A stretch of DNA of 64,000 bases from Adiantum capillus-veneris (lineage: Eukaryota; Streptophyta; Polypodiopsida; Polypodiales; Pteridaceae), in contig CM043958.1 of the NCBI GenBank assembly GCA_014529385.2, positions 145,507,234 to 145,571,233 of the forward strand. The letters are read 5' to 3'. The position numbers and the translations under genes were made by a program. How positions within the stretch are numbered: position 1 is the stretch's first letter; each line of letters begins with the position of its first letter. The notes beneath the pieces were generated by a model. It ran no database searches. It was not told the origin of the DNA and saw only the letters and a list, made by a program, of their open reading frames with translations. Of the stretch, positions 23,201 to 35,932 are shown piece by piece.

Positions 23201-26200
23201 ACAAAATGAAGACAGGCCAGAGAGTTCGAGAGCGGCTGAGAAACGTGGCAGAAAAGGCAAGATGAAAGCAGGTCTGGTTCCAGATTGCATGGGTACTGAC
23301 CCAAGCACGATTGATGAAAGTACAGATTTTGCCGAGCTTGGGGCAAAGTGAAAGATCAAGAAGCCCTGATTTTCTTTGATGGAGGAGCCAAGGCCAACTT
23401 CATTTCACCTGAATTGGCAGCGCGGCTCGAGATTACACCCGATCGGATGGGACCACAAGCAAAGACAGTTCTAGCGGCACCCGGACGGGATGCAGCCATT
23501 ACACGTGTCATTGGAAAACTTCGGTTGCATTGTCAGGGGTATTTGGGGCACGAGGACTTTTACATAATGCCCTTGGAAGGTTGTGATGTCCTCCTTGGAG
23601 TCCCTTGGTACCATAAGAACAACGCCGTGGTCGATTATCGTGCGAAGAAAGCGACATTGCAAATGAAAAGGGCCGAAAAATTGTACTTGATGTGAAATTG
23701 AAGGGCGAGTCTGTCCCTATTGTATCGGCTTCGGCCGTTTCAAAATAAATGAAATTCAGTTTGTTTGTTTACTCGATCTATTTGAAAGAGTTAAATGATG
23801 AACACATGACAAATATGTTTGAACTTGAGAAAGAACGCCAAGATTTTCTCCACACTCATACCGATTGATTTTCTGAGGGCCTGCCAGGACGAGTTGCCAC
23901 CATCTCGTCCTGAGGATCATACTATTGAACTGATACCTGGAAGCACAACACCGAACTGGCCACCTTACTGAGTGAGCCGAGCCCAAAATGAAGAGATTAT
24001 GAACCAAGTGAAAGACCTCTTGGAAAAGGGTCTTATCCAGCCGAGTACTTCACCCTATTGCTCTCCGGTGTTGTTGGTTTTAAAGAAAGATGGATCTTGG
24101 AGAATGTGCATTGATTATAGAGCTCTCAATAAAATCACCATCAAGAACAGATTTCCGATTCGGAGGATCGATGATATTCTTGACAGATTACATGGATCCT
24201 TTTGTTTTAGCAGGATCGATTTGAAAAGCGGATATCATCAGATCTGAATCGCGCCAGGAGATGTCTACAAGACAACTTTTTGGACGAGCTTCGGTTTATA
24301 TGAATTTTTGGTGATGCCTTTTGGCAATGCTCCAGTTACTTTTAATCGAATGATGGATAGGATTTTCAAAGAGTACAGATCTTTTGTTGGCACTTTCTTT
24401 GATGACATTATAGTCTTCTCCAAGGATGAGGTAGAACATAGACAACATCTGCTACGAGTCTTTCAGGCATTGCGAGATCACAAGTTAGTAACCAATGCCA
24501 AGAAGAGTGAATTTTTCTTACCGGAGATACACTTTTTGGGACACATCATCTCAGCAACAGGAGTACTGATGGAACCGGCCAAGATTGAGACTATACGTGA
24601 TTGGCCCGATTTGAAGAATGGTCATGAAGTAAGAAGCTTTTTGGGCTTATGTTCTTACTATCGGCGGTTCATTAGAAAATTTGCAGAGGTTGCTTCCCCT
24701 TTGCATATCTTGACACAAAAAGGAGTCCCTTTCTCGTGGGGACCCACAGAGGTGACTACCTTTCAGACTTTGAAAGAGAAATTGACTACGGGACCAATTT
24801 TGACTTTGCCGGATTTGCAAAAGTCATTCGAAGTATATTGTGATGCTTGTGGTCGTAGTCTGGGTGCGGTCTAAATGCAAGAAGGCCATGTCATTGCCTA
24901 TGAGAGCCGATTGTTTTCAAGGCCGAAAATTGACAGCACGGATTTATGAGAAAGAGCTTTTGGCGGTTATCCACGCTCTTACTCAGTGGTGACATTACCC
25001 ACTTAGAGCCGATTTTACGGTCTTCACTGATCATCAGAGTTTACGCTACTTCTTGTCACAGAAGCAGCTTTCAGAAAAGCAGATGCGGTGGGCTATTATT
25101 GTCACGAGGACGTGGCAGTTATTAACCATGTCACAGAGATGTGGCAACTGCTAACCTTGGTTGTTGGTTTCTTTCCAATGGGGTTTATTTTATTTGTTTA
25201 AGACCCTCTTTTTGAAGTAGCAAACGGTCGGACATTGTATGGCCAATGTGAACGGTAGATCCACTCGTAGACGGGAAGTGGTCGGCACTGGAATTCGTAT
25301 GGTAAGAGGATGTCTAGGCTCAGAGCAAGATCATATAGGTCCCCCCGTCGCACTTAGCAAGTTGGTGGATACTAGGAAGTGAACTCAATTAAGGCGTAAA
25401 GTCAAGGTGGGACTACCAACAAAAAGTATCCGACAGTTGGGCCACATTGCATTTTTGGATGCGGTCCCAATGAGGATAGATGGTCAGAAGACCAGTGGGA
25501 GCCCAACGGAAGCATCTCCTAAAAAATAGGGAATTGCTATTTTGGGCCGTGAAATGTGTTCGCGTCATTACCTCCGGTATGACTAGGGGAACATTTTATA
25601 ACTCTGCCGCGAAGTCAACTGGGCAACCGGTCAGGATATTTTTAAGCGGCAAACCCGAAACGCGAAAATGCTTGAAAATGCGCCAAGTGTCACATTTTCG
25701 TGAACTTTCCTCTTGCAGAAAAATGGGCGCTGATTTTTAAGCTGGGAGAGGCCTCATTTGCAACCTGTCACAGGTTAAGAGCTATGGAGTGCTTCCTTTC
25801 CCTCTCATGTACAGTGTGGTGCTAGGAGTGATGCCCTGCACACTACACACTGCTCTCTTTCTCCCCTACGTGCAGTTATGTGATGCCCCACAAGAGGGCT
25901 GCTCATTTGACTGATGTACAGTTGTGTGGGTTCATGCTTTTGTGCTGAGGCAAGAGCCTCCTTGAGCAGGAACAGGGGTAGCTAACTGCTGCTCCAAAGC
26001 AGGCACTGGTGAGGGTCATAACCTCACCGTACAGGTGCAAAGTCAGCGCTGTGTATGCGCTGTAAATTCACTGTTTTTCAGCCATACGGACGCCAGGATC
26101 ATTGGGAATCGTGCCCCACTGGCAAAGGACAGTTAGGGGACTGTTTGGGGCTGAAAACAGGGCAAAAACCAGTAAATACAGCGTGCTGAATTTACTGTTT

Positions 26201-28323
26201 TTGGACAGGAATCAGAGGGTATACGACAGTGCAAGCGAGTTCCAGCAGGGGAATTGATTTCGCGCAAGTTTTGGGGTTGTTATGCTGCCGAAATTTGGCC
26301 AAATCAAATGGTATCTAGGTGGATACACGTGAAGGATTCCCAGGACCTTACCTTGTAATTTACCCTCCTAAAGAATAAAGAAATACCGAAAGGGGTGCCA
26401 ATTTTGGGGCCTACAGGTTGTCGGCCTCTGCTCGGAGCATTCTAGCTTCTGAGCCTTGTGTGTGATTAAGTGTTAATTCCCGTTACAGGTCTCCTTTGCA
26501 AAGTGCTTTGTGTGTGTGTATAAAGTAAAGAATTTCGGGTGAAAGCCAACGCCTACTGCCCTACGGGCCGGTTTTAATTATCTTCTCACCGTTTCACTTC
26601 CAGATTGTCCATGTGTAGAGATAGAAGAACTTGGTGGCAGATGCTTTGTCTCGGAAGCCGTTAGTCTTGGCTATTTTCGCGATTCATCATAGAAGCTTCG
26701 AGAACATGGTCGATCGGTACGCCACAAATCCAGATTTTTTTGATGTATTCAGTCGAATACAGAATGGGGATGTAGTAGTAGAATATTCCATTCGGGATAG
26801 CTACTTGATGAAGAAAACGAGTAGGATATTCCATTCGGGATAGCTACTTGATGAAGAAAACGATGTTGTGCGTTACACAGCCGTTGAGGGAAAAGGCTCC
26901 AACCGAATGCCATTGTCCACCATTGATGGGTCACTGCGGCATTGGTACCACCTTTAAGGTGTGGAGCGTCACTTCTTTTGGCCGAGACTCAAGAAGGATG
27001 TGGACGATTTTGTACGCAGTTGCTTGGTATGCCAGAAGGTCAAGTTTGACAGGCATAAAGCACAAGGATTGTTACTGCCTTTACCCATTCCCACCCGCCC
27101 TTGGGAAAGTATTGCTATGGATTTCATTTTTTATCTCCTGAAGACACAGAGTGGGCATGATGGTATGTGGACTGTTATTGACAGATTTAGCAAGCAAGCT
27201 CAATTCATTCCAGTGAAGAAAACAATCAAGCCGGATCATTTAGCAAGATTGTTCATTGCCCAGATATTCAGATTACATGGCATACTTGAGACAATAGTCT
27301 TTGACAGAGATCCCTGATTCACGAATTTGTTTTGGAAGGCTATTTAGGAGAACATTGGCACACGGTTGTAGTTCTTGTCATCTTTCCACCCGCAGACAGA
27401 TGGGGAATCGGAGATTGCAACTTCAATCGTATTGGATTTATTGCAGTCTTACATCTCGTATCAGAAGACTCAATGAGAAAAGTCTTTGCCCTTGGTGGAA
27501 TTTGCCTACAATAACACGATCCACTCTTCGATGGGGAAGGCGCCATTTGAGATTATTGAAGGTGCCACGAAGGTTCCACCCTTCCTAAGCATGAAAGATA
27601 AGATTTTTGAAGCCGACCAGTACACGAGGGACTTTGACATTGCGTTTGCCAAGGTCAGGGAGGCTTTAGCAAAATCTCAGGAAAGACAAAAGAAGGTCGC
27701 AGATCGACACCGTCGCGATTTGAAATTAAAGGAAGACGATTGGGTGCTCTTACAATTTGAGAAGGCACGTCTGAGAAAGAAAAAGGGAAAGGAGTGGTTT
27801 TTTCCAAAGCTTAGCATGAGATACTATGGACCTTTCCAGATAGAAAAAAAGATAAATGATATGTCTCCTTTGGACTGAAGCTGCCTGATACTTGGAGAAT
27901 TTACAATTCTTTTCATGTGAGTCTCTTGAAGCCTTTTAAAGGCGATGTGCTGGATGATGGGGAGCCAGATGAGCAACCCAAAGTGGAGAAAAGCGAGGAG
28001 ATACTCGTTCCAGAACAGATATTGGCACATAAAGATAGAAAGATTAAAGGTAAAGTGATTAGGCGGTTCTTGGTTAAATTCAAGAACTACCCTGCATTGG
28101 ATGCGAAGTGGATGGAGGAGGAGGACATAGCAAATACTGCTCAGATTTTGGAACTTTACCTTGAAGCATTCGGTTTAGCATAGTCTACTCCGATAGAATC
28201 CGGATTTCAGCATGGGTGAATCTAGTGCAACTGTCACAAGACGGACACCACGTGTCAATGCACCACATGCCAATAGAAAAGAACAGACTGAACAGACTTT
28301 TAGCACTTCAATAACAATTGAAT

Positions 28324-28389
<66 letters not shown>

Positions 28390-31300
28390 GACACGCGGCA
28401 CGGAGTGGCGGAATTCCACCCCATGGCGTATTGGCCCCAATTCTTGGCGCCCCTTTCGGTATTTCTTTATATTGCATCAACACAGTACAAGCCGGTACTC
28501 GAGACTCTGCACCTTCTCGAGGAAGCATGCCAGAGAATGAGTCCTAGCCTCATATTTAAAGGCCCTAGGCCCCAAAAGCAGTTTTACATAAAAAGCCTTC
28601 AAACTCAAAAGCTTTTGGTCCAAAAGCAATGCCAAAACGCTGCCAACGTAATTTACGGAAATCCGTACAGCCTGCCACGTCATCAGCCAATGTAATTTTT
28701 GGAAATCTGCCACGTCATCAACAGCTACGCAATTTCTTGTGTGTGTGTGTGTGGGTCTTGCTTTATTTCCTTTATGTCACCATAAGTTGGTAGGACTTCT
28801 TCTTATGTTACTTGTTCTTCTTAGGGTTTAAGCCCTCGGCCGGCATCTTCAAGTTGGCTCCCTTCTTCGGGGCTTTGACATGTCAACAGTTTGTTACGAC
28901 AGCGGGCATGCACAAGAGGGGAGTCACTCCGCTCCTTTGTCAACAGATTACCCCGATTTTTGATATAGAGTCACTGATTACCCTTTGGGTTTTAGGATAC
29001 TGCTGGGCTGACAATATTCCGCTGTAGGACTTTATGAACTGGAATTCCCAAATATGAAAATGATATTGATTGATTTGTACTTGACTTGTTTGAGTGCATG
29101 AAATGAAAGACAAAATGAGTGCAGCATTTTATCGCTATAGACATGATTGCAATAAGGATTAGTTAATCGGGCATCTGTGATGTCCCGACTAGATCTAGAT
29201 ATGATTGCTAAATACGTTGCCGATAATCATGGTCTGAGATTGGGAATGAATTTGAATGTGATTTGTCATGTGATGTCCTGTGATGTCAAGTGATGTCCTG
29301 TGATGTTCGGTGATGTGGCTTTCGATTGGTACATGTGCTAGATGTGTTGTGTCTAGTGCGTCAGTACTAATAGTCAGTGTCTGCTAAGACAGTTTATGGC
29401 CTTTGTCTGTTTTCCAGGGGCGATTACAATTCTTTCAAGAGGAGGGTATGTCACAAACTAATGATGTGGCATCATTGCTAAGTTGTTCCAACTTATGGAT
29501 AATTGCCGAGGGGCCAGTAAGGGGCACTAGGCTGAAAACAAAGCGCAAAATATTGTTGACGTGGTTGCTGTACGGACGGCCGCTATTTATGTTGACTGCA
29601 GTACGGATTGCTGCAAATAGTGTTGACTGTTGACGTGGCATAACAATACAAAATTCCGTAAAGTGCGCTGGCTGTTTTGGTTGGCAGTTTTTTGGACAAT
29701 TGCTTTTGAGTGATAAGCTTTTCAATTATTGCTTTTAAGGCTCTGCTTTTGGGCATCCCTTCGCTAGTCTTCGGGGCCAATACCTCTTGGCACGGAACTA
29801 CGCCGGGCCGTGTCGACCTAATTGTGAATTGTGAACTGTTTTGAAGTGAATCTCTGCTGTGTCATGGTAGAATCTTGACTTGGGGCGTCCCAAGTTTGTT
29901 ACATGAAGAAAATAAATTATAATGGCTCTCGCTTTTGTTGGCGGCCATGGTAAAGCGCGCGCATGTGTGTGTATATATAGATACATATGTAGACTTCGAG
30001 CCCCCCCCCCCGTGTCCGTTATTCCCTTTGTATAAAGGGAGAGCTTGGGAGTGTGTTTGTGTGTGTATTTCTCTCTCTTCCCCTACCTTTGCTCGCCCCC
30101 TCCTTCCTAGGGATGTGGGAAGACTTTTTAGTCTTCCCATAACCATCCAATTTTCCCACTTTTGGCCATTGGCCTTTTTAATTAACTTTTGAAACCTTAG
30201 CCTATGGAAGTCTTAATGGAGCTGAACCTTAGGTATTTTAAGCTCCATTGATGCACATTGCTCTTTTGCAGACTGTCCCCCTTTGGATCCCTATTTTCCC
30301 TCCTTTGGATCCCTGCTGAAACCGGTATGGCAGCCTTACCAATATTCTAACTTTTACTCTCCTGGTACCTCCCCATATTAAATGATCAGTTTAACATGAG
30401 AAAATCATTTGGGAGACTTAGATATTAGTTTTTATGACATAAACCATCATATTTTCAATGTGAGTGAACAGACAAAGGAGAAGCTCACATACTCGGGACA
30501 TAACGTAGAATTTTCAAAAACTTTCTTTATGAACTTCGATGTATTTTCATGTGTACAAGTGGGCACAAGCTGTTAATACGATATGCTAAGATGTACAAGC
30601 TAGTTACTTAAGGTTTTTAAAAAGTATGGGCATTCCAAATTCTGGCATTGTCGTAAGAACAAGAGTGGAGGCATGCTTGCACTACGGACACAAGTGAAAA
30701 TGGTAGCATTGCAAGATGGTTGCAACCACCATCTTGGCCTCAATATTTTGGCAAACAGCTGGCCTATGCAATTTCATGGCCCAAATGAAAATGGAAAATA
30801 TGTCCCAGGCACTTTGCAAGCCTTTGAAATGCCCTCTTCAAATCGCTTAGGATGTAATGTCTCCCCCAATTTTATGTCAGTGTCTACCTGCCTGAACACT
30901 ACCACAACTTAAGGGTACAATGTTAGAGTCTCATTCATAACCATATCTACCTGCAAAAGAGTAACAACAAGAATGAGCATTTTCTACGACCCAAACAAAG
31001 GTCACTTAATATTCCTACCGTGCTCACGTATTATGTTGAGACCATAAACAATGCACAAACACACCTTGCTCTTGTGCAAAAGCTAGTGACGTTAACTGCA
31101 AAACTACTCCCAAATGCTTTGTGGACAAGAATGTCAGTTGTCACAGTCCTAAACCAGCAGCATCGATCCTTTGCTTCAACTCGAGATTCCCGTCTCTTTG
31201 TCATCCCAACCGTTAATGATCCCACTATTGGAGCCATGGTTTAAACTTGCAAAGAACTAGGAGATTATCCTTAGCATGGCAATATAAAAAACAAATTAAC

Positions 31301-31648
31301 TTGAACAGATTTAGGCCGCATCTGTCTTGAACATGTTTGTGACGGCTTTGAGGATTGCAGAGCCAAGGCACAAAGAAGAGTTGGAGGTTGAGGAGAACGT
31401 TGTTGAGGCAAAGGGTGGAGGTGGAGCAAGGAGGGAGAGAGCGAGGAGGAAATTGAGCACAGGTACTTTGTGCATGGTGCAGCAGGTGGGTGGGGTGGAA
31501 GCCACGTAACAGAGGGCAGTAAATCTACTAATTAATAAATGCGACCTCTCTCTCTCTCTCTCTCTTGCACAATTCAAAAGAAATTGTATTTCATATCGGA
31601 CCCTTTTACCCCTCCCCTTGTCGCCTTCTCCTTGCGCACCTGCGCGAG

Positions 31649-31699
<51 letters not shown>

Positions 31700-31745
31700 G
31701 TTCTGTACTCATGGCTTGAAGCCCTGCTAAAGTCCTTTGGGAGAG

Positions 31746-31797
<52 letters not shown>

Positions 31798-31891
31798 TCC
31801 TTCCAAGCTCCACAGGGGATTTCCTTCGATTCCTAAATTTTATTAAAAAAAAAGTGCATGCATACTTATAATCATTCCCTTTACGCAGAGG

Positions 31892-31943
<52 letters not shown>

Positions 31944-34803
31944 GCAAAGTCATCATGCAATATTCCATCTTTATCTACCAATAGAAGATTATCTAATTTT
32001 GGGCAAACAAATAAAAATAAAACTTCCATGTTTCATTACCAAAAAGGGAAGGCATCACTAAGGCCTCACCCCTTTGGGGCAGGCCAATAAGTTATAACAC
32101 TATAAATAACCATTACACGCAAGCTATCTCAATTGTAATGCTAACCACATACAACAAGAGGGTGCCAAATCTTGTAACAATATCAATATGTAATTAAAGG
32201 AAAGCTGTGTCTTTATGGTTTAGAATGAGAACCCAAGTTTAATGTATAGTTTGTAGGCGATTGTTATAAATGGCAACAGAAGGATGTAGTGTTTGCAAAT
32301 TGCCAGTGCATTTATGTATTGTTGTGTGATTGCGGTTGATATGCATTTAAAAAATGATGGAGATCAGGATGCATTGGCATATTCTGCATCTTTCTTAATG
32401 TCTCGTTATATTTAATCATATGGCATATGTGCATGATTCATTAAAGTTGAGAACACTTTCCATCGCCAAGCTTAAGATACTGACTTTGTTTATCCAGGTA
32501 TAGGGCGACGAGGCTAATGCTTGAAGATGATGCTTCTTTAGTGAATCTTTTGACTACTCATGTTTCTCCAGCTGCTTCCACTCAAGAACTATGTGTGGTA
32601 CACGAAGAACGGTATTTATGGTGTAATCAATGTCTGCTAGGAAGCAGACATGACTTGTCCACTACACATTTTCTTTTATGCCAATCCAGATTTGCAGTCA
32701 TTTTAAAAGTAAGTTCTGTTTGTTTGTCAGGTACTTGCACAACATACTTAATGGAGAACTAAATGAAAAAGAGCAGCGCAACCTTGGTTTTCCATGGAGT
32801 CCCGAGCTTGTAAATAGGTCACGAGCTTCTACAGGGTAAGGATATCTTGACTGCAGGTAGACTTTGGGACGAATTTAAAGCATGTGAATCAAAAGAGGTT
32901 TCTGTGTGATGGTTTACATGGTAGATGTGGCTTAACAAGTTACAAAAGTGGAAGCCCTTTTTTGTTCTTCTCTACTTGTTTAGTTGTTCGACAGGTAGAC
33001 CATGGTGAGCATTATTCACAGAGTAAATTTCTTCGTTCACTGATTGTACTATTATTGTGATTTTTTCAAAATAAAAATGCTACCCTTCAAGAGACTGTAA
33101 AACAGAGAGCTAAACTAAATGGTCAGGTCAAAACAGGGTTGAGCTATATTATATGTCGTTGTAAGCGACATAGCAGGCCTGCAGCATCAATGGATGGGAA
33201 AGGTAGACAGAATCTACATACGAGTATCAAACAAGGATGCAGTAAAGGAAACTGGATCTTATGTCTTGTCTCCATCTTTTGTGCTAAAAAGTGGTATTAT
33301 GAACGTCAATGTTGTATATTGGATTCAGTGCTCGAAAAAAGCCTAGGTTTAGTGTAATCCCATCTTCAAATTTAAAATAAAAACCTTAAATTTTGAATGT
33401 GGTTAAACCTACACATTCTAGAGAATTTCAGCATATTTTTGTCAAAATATCTTTAGATTTTTGCAAGAAACCTCTATATTTCCCAATCAATGGTTTTCCA
33501 AGTTTTTGGAAAAAAAATTATTTCAAGTCCCGACTGGGTGTTGAAATTACCTATTCTAATGTGCTATATTTGATGTGCCAGTGGTGATCATCCCCTTTCA
33601 ACCTGGTGTTTACACACTTCTATAAATATTACTGATCCACAGCTAACTCATGTGCAAGTATATTCATTAGAAAGATGGTTTTTGTGTTTCGCCTTGTTGG
33701 ATTTATGCAATATGCATTTATGTAGGTAGTGTCTATAGGCAGTTGGTTTCGGTGAGGAGAAGTTTAAGAATAGGGACAACTTTTCAAATATCAGAAAGTT
33801 TGTTTGTTGAGGACATCAGAAATTGATATCATCTGAGTGGTTTAGAGCTTCTGCTTGTGATTCATGGCCCGATTTCAACTTTCTTCCAGTGGAACAATAG
33901 CCGCTATGCATTGTGTGATGGTTGGCCTAAGAAGAGGAGCTGCAAACATTGCAGGCGGTACACATCATGCATTCCCAGATCATGGAGAAGGATTTTGTGA
34001 GATTCCTCCAGCTTTTATTTTTGCTAATGATATTATCAACCAACTTCAAGCTTTAGCTTAACTCACAACATTAATCTGTAGGTTTCTTGCAGGCGTATTT
34101 AATGACATAGCAGTTGCTGCACGAGTAGCACTAGAAGCTTACCCAGAGAGCTGCAGCGTTGAGCGTCCTATATTAGTGATTGACCTTGATGTCCACCAGG
34201 CAAGAGCTTTCAAGTTCTACAAGTATTTTTCGCCTTTTGCATTGGTGCTTAAGTCGCTCTCAGAACATGGTATGTAAAGACCTTACATGCTTGTATAGAG
34301 GTTCTTGCTGTCTTATCAACCTAGTTTATTATGCAATTAATATGCCTGCTGAATACTTGTTAGCAATCAAGGGTACATGCTCAATTCTCCAATCTGAATT
34401 TTCTCTTGATGATTGCTGACTAGTGATGGTGACTCTGAGATGAAATTTTATGTGTTGACATAGCCAACTTAAGCTTCTTATTGGTGATGAGTGGGAGATG
34501 AATTTGTATGTGTTGGCTTAATTAACTGTGAGCTCTTTGCTGATAGGGAAATGGTACTGCAAAGATTTTTGAAGCAGATGACAGGGTTGTCACTTTTAGC
34601 ATGCATGGAGCAAACAATTATCCTTGGCGGACCAAAATGAAATCTGATTATGATGTTGATTTACCAGATGATACTGGTGATGAAGTTTATCTTGCAGTGC
34701 TGTCTGATTGGCTACAGAGGCTGTTCGGTTCTCATAGTCCAAGCTTGATATTTTTCCAGGTAGTACTTGAACTGAACAGGCCCTTTTATTCTGATAGTGA
34801 ATT

Positions 34804-34853
<50 letters not shown>

Positions 34854-35371
34854 CCCAAGTGTGGTAGATTGGTTATGCCATTTCCCTCTCAAATAACAGG
34901 TCTTGAGTTCAACTCTCATCGGATAGATCTTTGAGGTCTCTTGGGATAGTTCCTACAACGTTAACATCCTCTTCTTCTCGGGTGTGTGTGTGTGTGTGTG
35001 TGTGGGTGTGTTAATAAAACGAGGAAAACGGTATATCCTTTCTATCACCCTAGTGTAGTAGATTGGTTATGCCATTTCCCTCTTGAATAACAGGTCTTGA
35101 GTTCAACTCTCGTTGGATAGATCTTTGAGGTCTCTTGGGATAGTTTCCTATGACGTTAAAATCCTCTTCTTCTCGGGTGTGTGTGTGTCTGCGTGTGTGA
35201 GTGTGTTAATAAAAAGAGGAAAACGGTATAACCTTTCTATTACCCAAGTGTGGTAGATTGGTTATGCCATTTCCCTCTTGAATAACAGGTCTTGAGTTCA
35301 AACTCTCGTCGGATAGAACTTTGAGGTCTCTTGGGATAGTTTCCTACGACGTTAAAATCCTCTTCTTCTTC

Positions 35372-35416
<45 letters not shown>

Positions 35417-35487
35417 ACATTGTATCAGATTCACCGCATTGTAACTTTTTGGTCTCATAGGTCATTTTGGCCTTTTGAAGACGTTAA

Positions 35488-35547
<60 letters not shown>

Positions 35548-35882
35548 GTGTGTGTGTGTGTGCACGCGCGCTAATAAAAGAGGAAAATGGTATAACCTTT
35601 CTATCACCCAAGTGTGGTAGATTGGTTATGCCAGTTCAACTCTCCTCGTCGGATAGATCTTTAAGGTCTCTGGGGATAGTTTCCTACGACGTTAAAACAC
35701 TCTTCTTCTCGGGTGTGTGTGTGTATGTGCACTAATAAAAAGAGAAAAATGGTATAATCTTTCTATCACCCAAGTGTGGTAGATTGGTTATGCCATTTCC
35801 CTCTTGAGTAACAGGTCTTGAGTTTAACTCTCCTCGTCGGATAGAGCTTTAAGATCTCTTGGGATAGTTTCCTACGACGTTA

Positions 35883-35932
<50 letters not shown>

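Larger units (their letters stand above)
28184..29448 (+). other. 3' untranslated part of the Gypsy element with a GA tract and an inverted LTR piece
   Basis: After the pol stop, a (GA)30 tract (28,329-28,388) abuts a - strand LTR fragment (28,389-28,735). From about 29,030 the sequence resembles the - strand 3' region at 43,680-44,060 (shared GATTGCTAAATACGTTGCC), so it is the normal 3' end of this family. The polypurine tract is at 29,436-29,448. Confidence 0.7.
21076..29903 (+). mobile_element. Ty3/Gypsy element with both LTRs and target duplication TGAAG
   Basis: It is bounded by TGTCACAAAC (21,076) and TTTGTTACA (29,903), with TGAAG at 21,071-21,075 and 29,904-29,908. The order is 5' LTR, primer site TGGTATCTGAGAGC (21,649), gag, protease, reverse transcriptase, RNase H, integrase, chromodomain-like tail, untranslated region, polypurine tract (CAAGAGGAGGG) and 3' LTR. 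The C-terminal chromodomain-like segment marks it as a chromovirus-type Gypsy element. A solo LTR at 25,100-26,576 interrupts it. Every domain carries stops or frameshifts. Confidence 0.94.
20855..29948 (-). pseudogene. Short reading frame split by the Gypsy insertion
   Basis: On the - strand an ATG at 29,948 opens 15 codons ([15 protein letters not shown]) ending at 29,904, the edge of the element. Taking out the element and one copy of the TGAAG duplication, the same frame continues at 21,070 ([18 protein letters not shown]) to a stop at 20,855, about 86 codons in all. I do not recognise the product. The frame could be the 5' part of the - strand Gypsy remnant or an unrelated antisense exon. 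DNA upstream of the ATG has a TTTATACAAAGG-like A/T element at about 30,040. Confidence 0.45.
15105..32497 (+). other. Intron 2 of the deacetylase gene (17.4 kb)
   Basis: It is bounded by GTACTT (15,105) and TATCCAG (32,497). It holds an LTR fragment, a 30-bp minisatellite, a decayed Gypsy element with a solo LTR and an inserted + strand Gypsy element (which has its own solo LTR), and a cluster of GA/CT tracts. No other host gene is seen. Confidence 0.88.

Noticed and set aside
24308-24874. FFDD in place of YVDD as an unusual reverse transcriptase active site
   Set aside because: F/Y-x-D-D variants are normal in plant Gypsy elements, so this is not a loss of a key residue.
27917-28183. A host chromodomain protein
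   Set aside because: It is continuous with integrase of the Gypsy element and repeated in the element at 45,093-60,289.
34850-35890. tRNA genes suggested by A- and B-box-like motifs
   Set aside because: No acceptor stem or anticodon arm can be formed; the motifs fit a SINE-type promoter instead.
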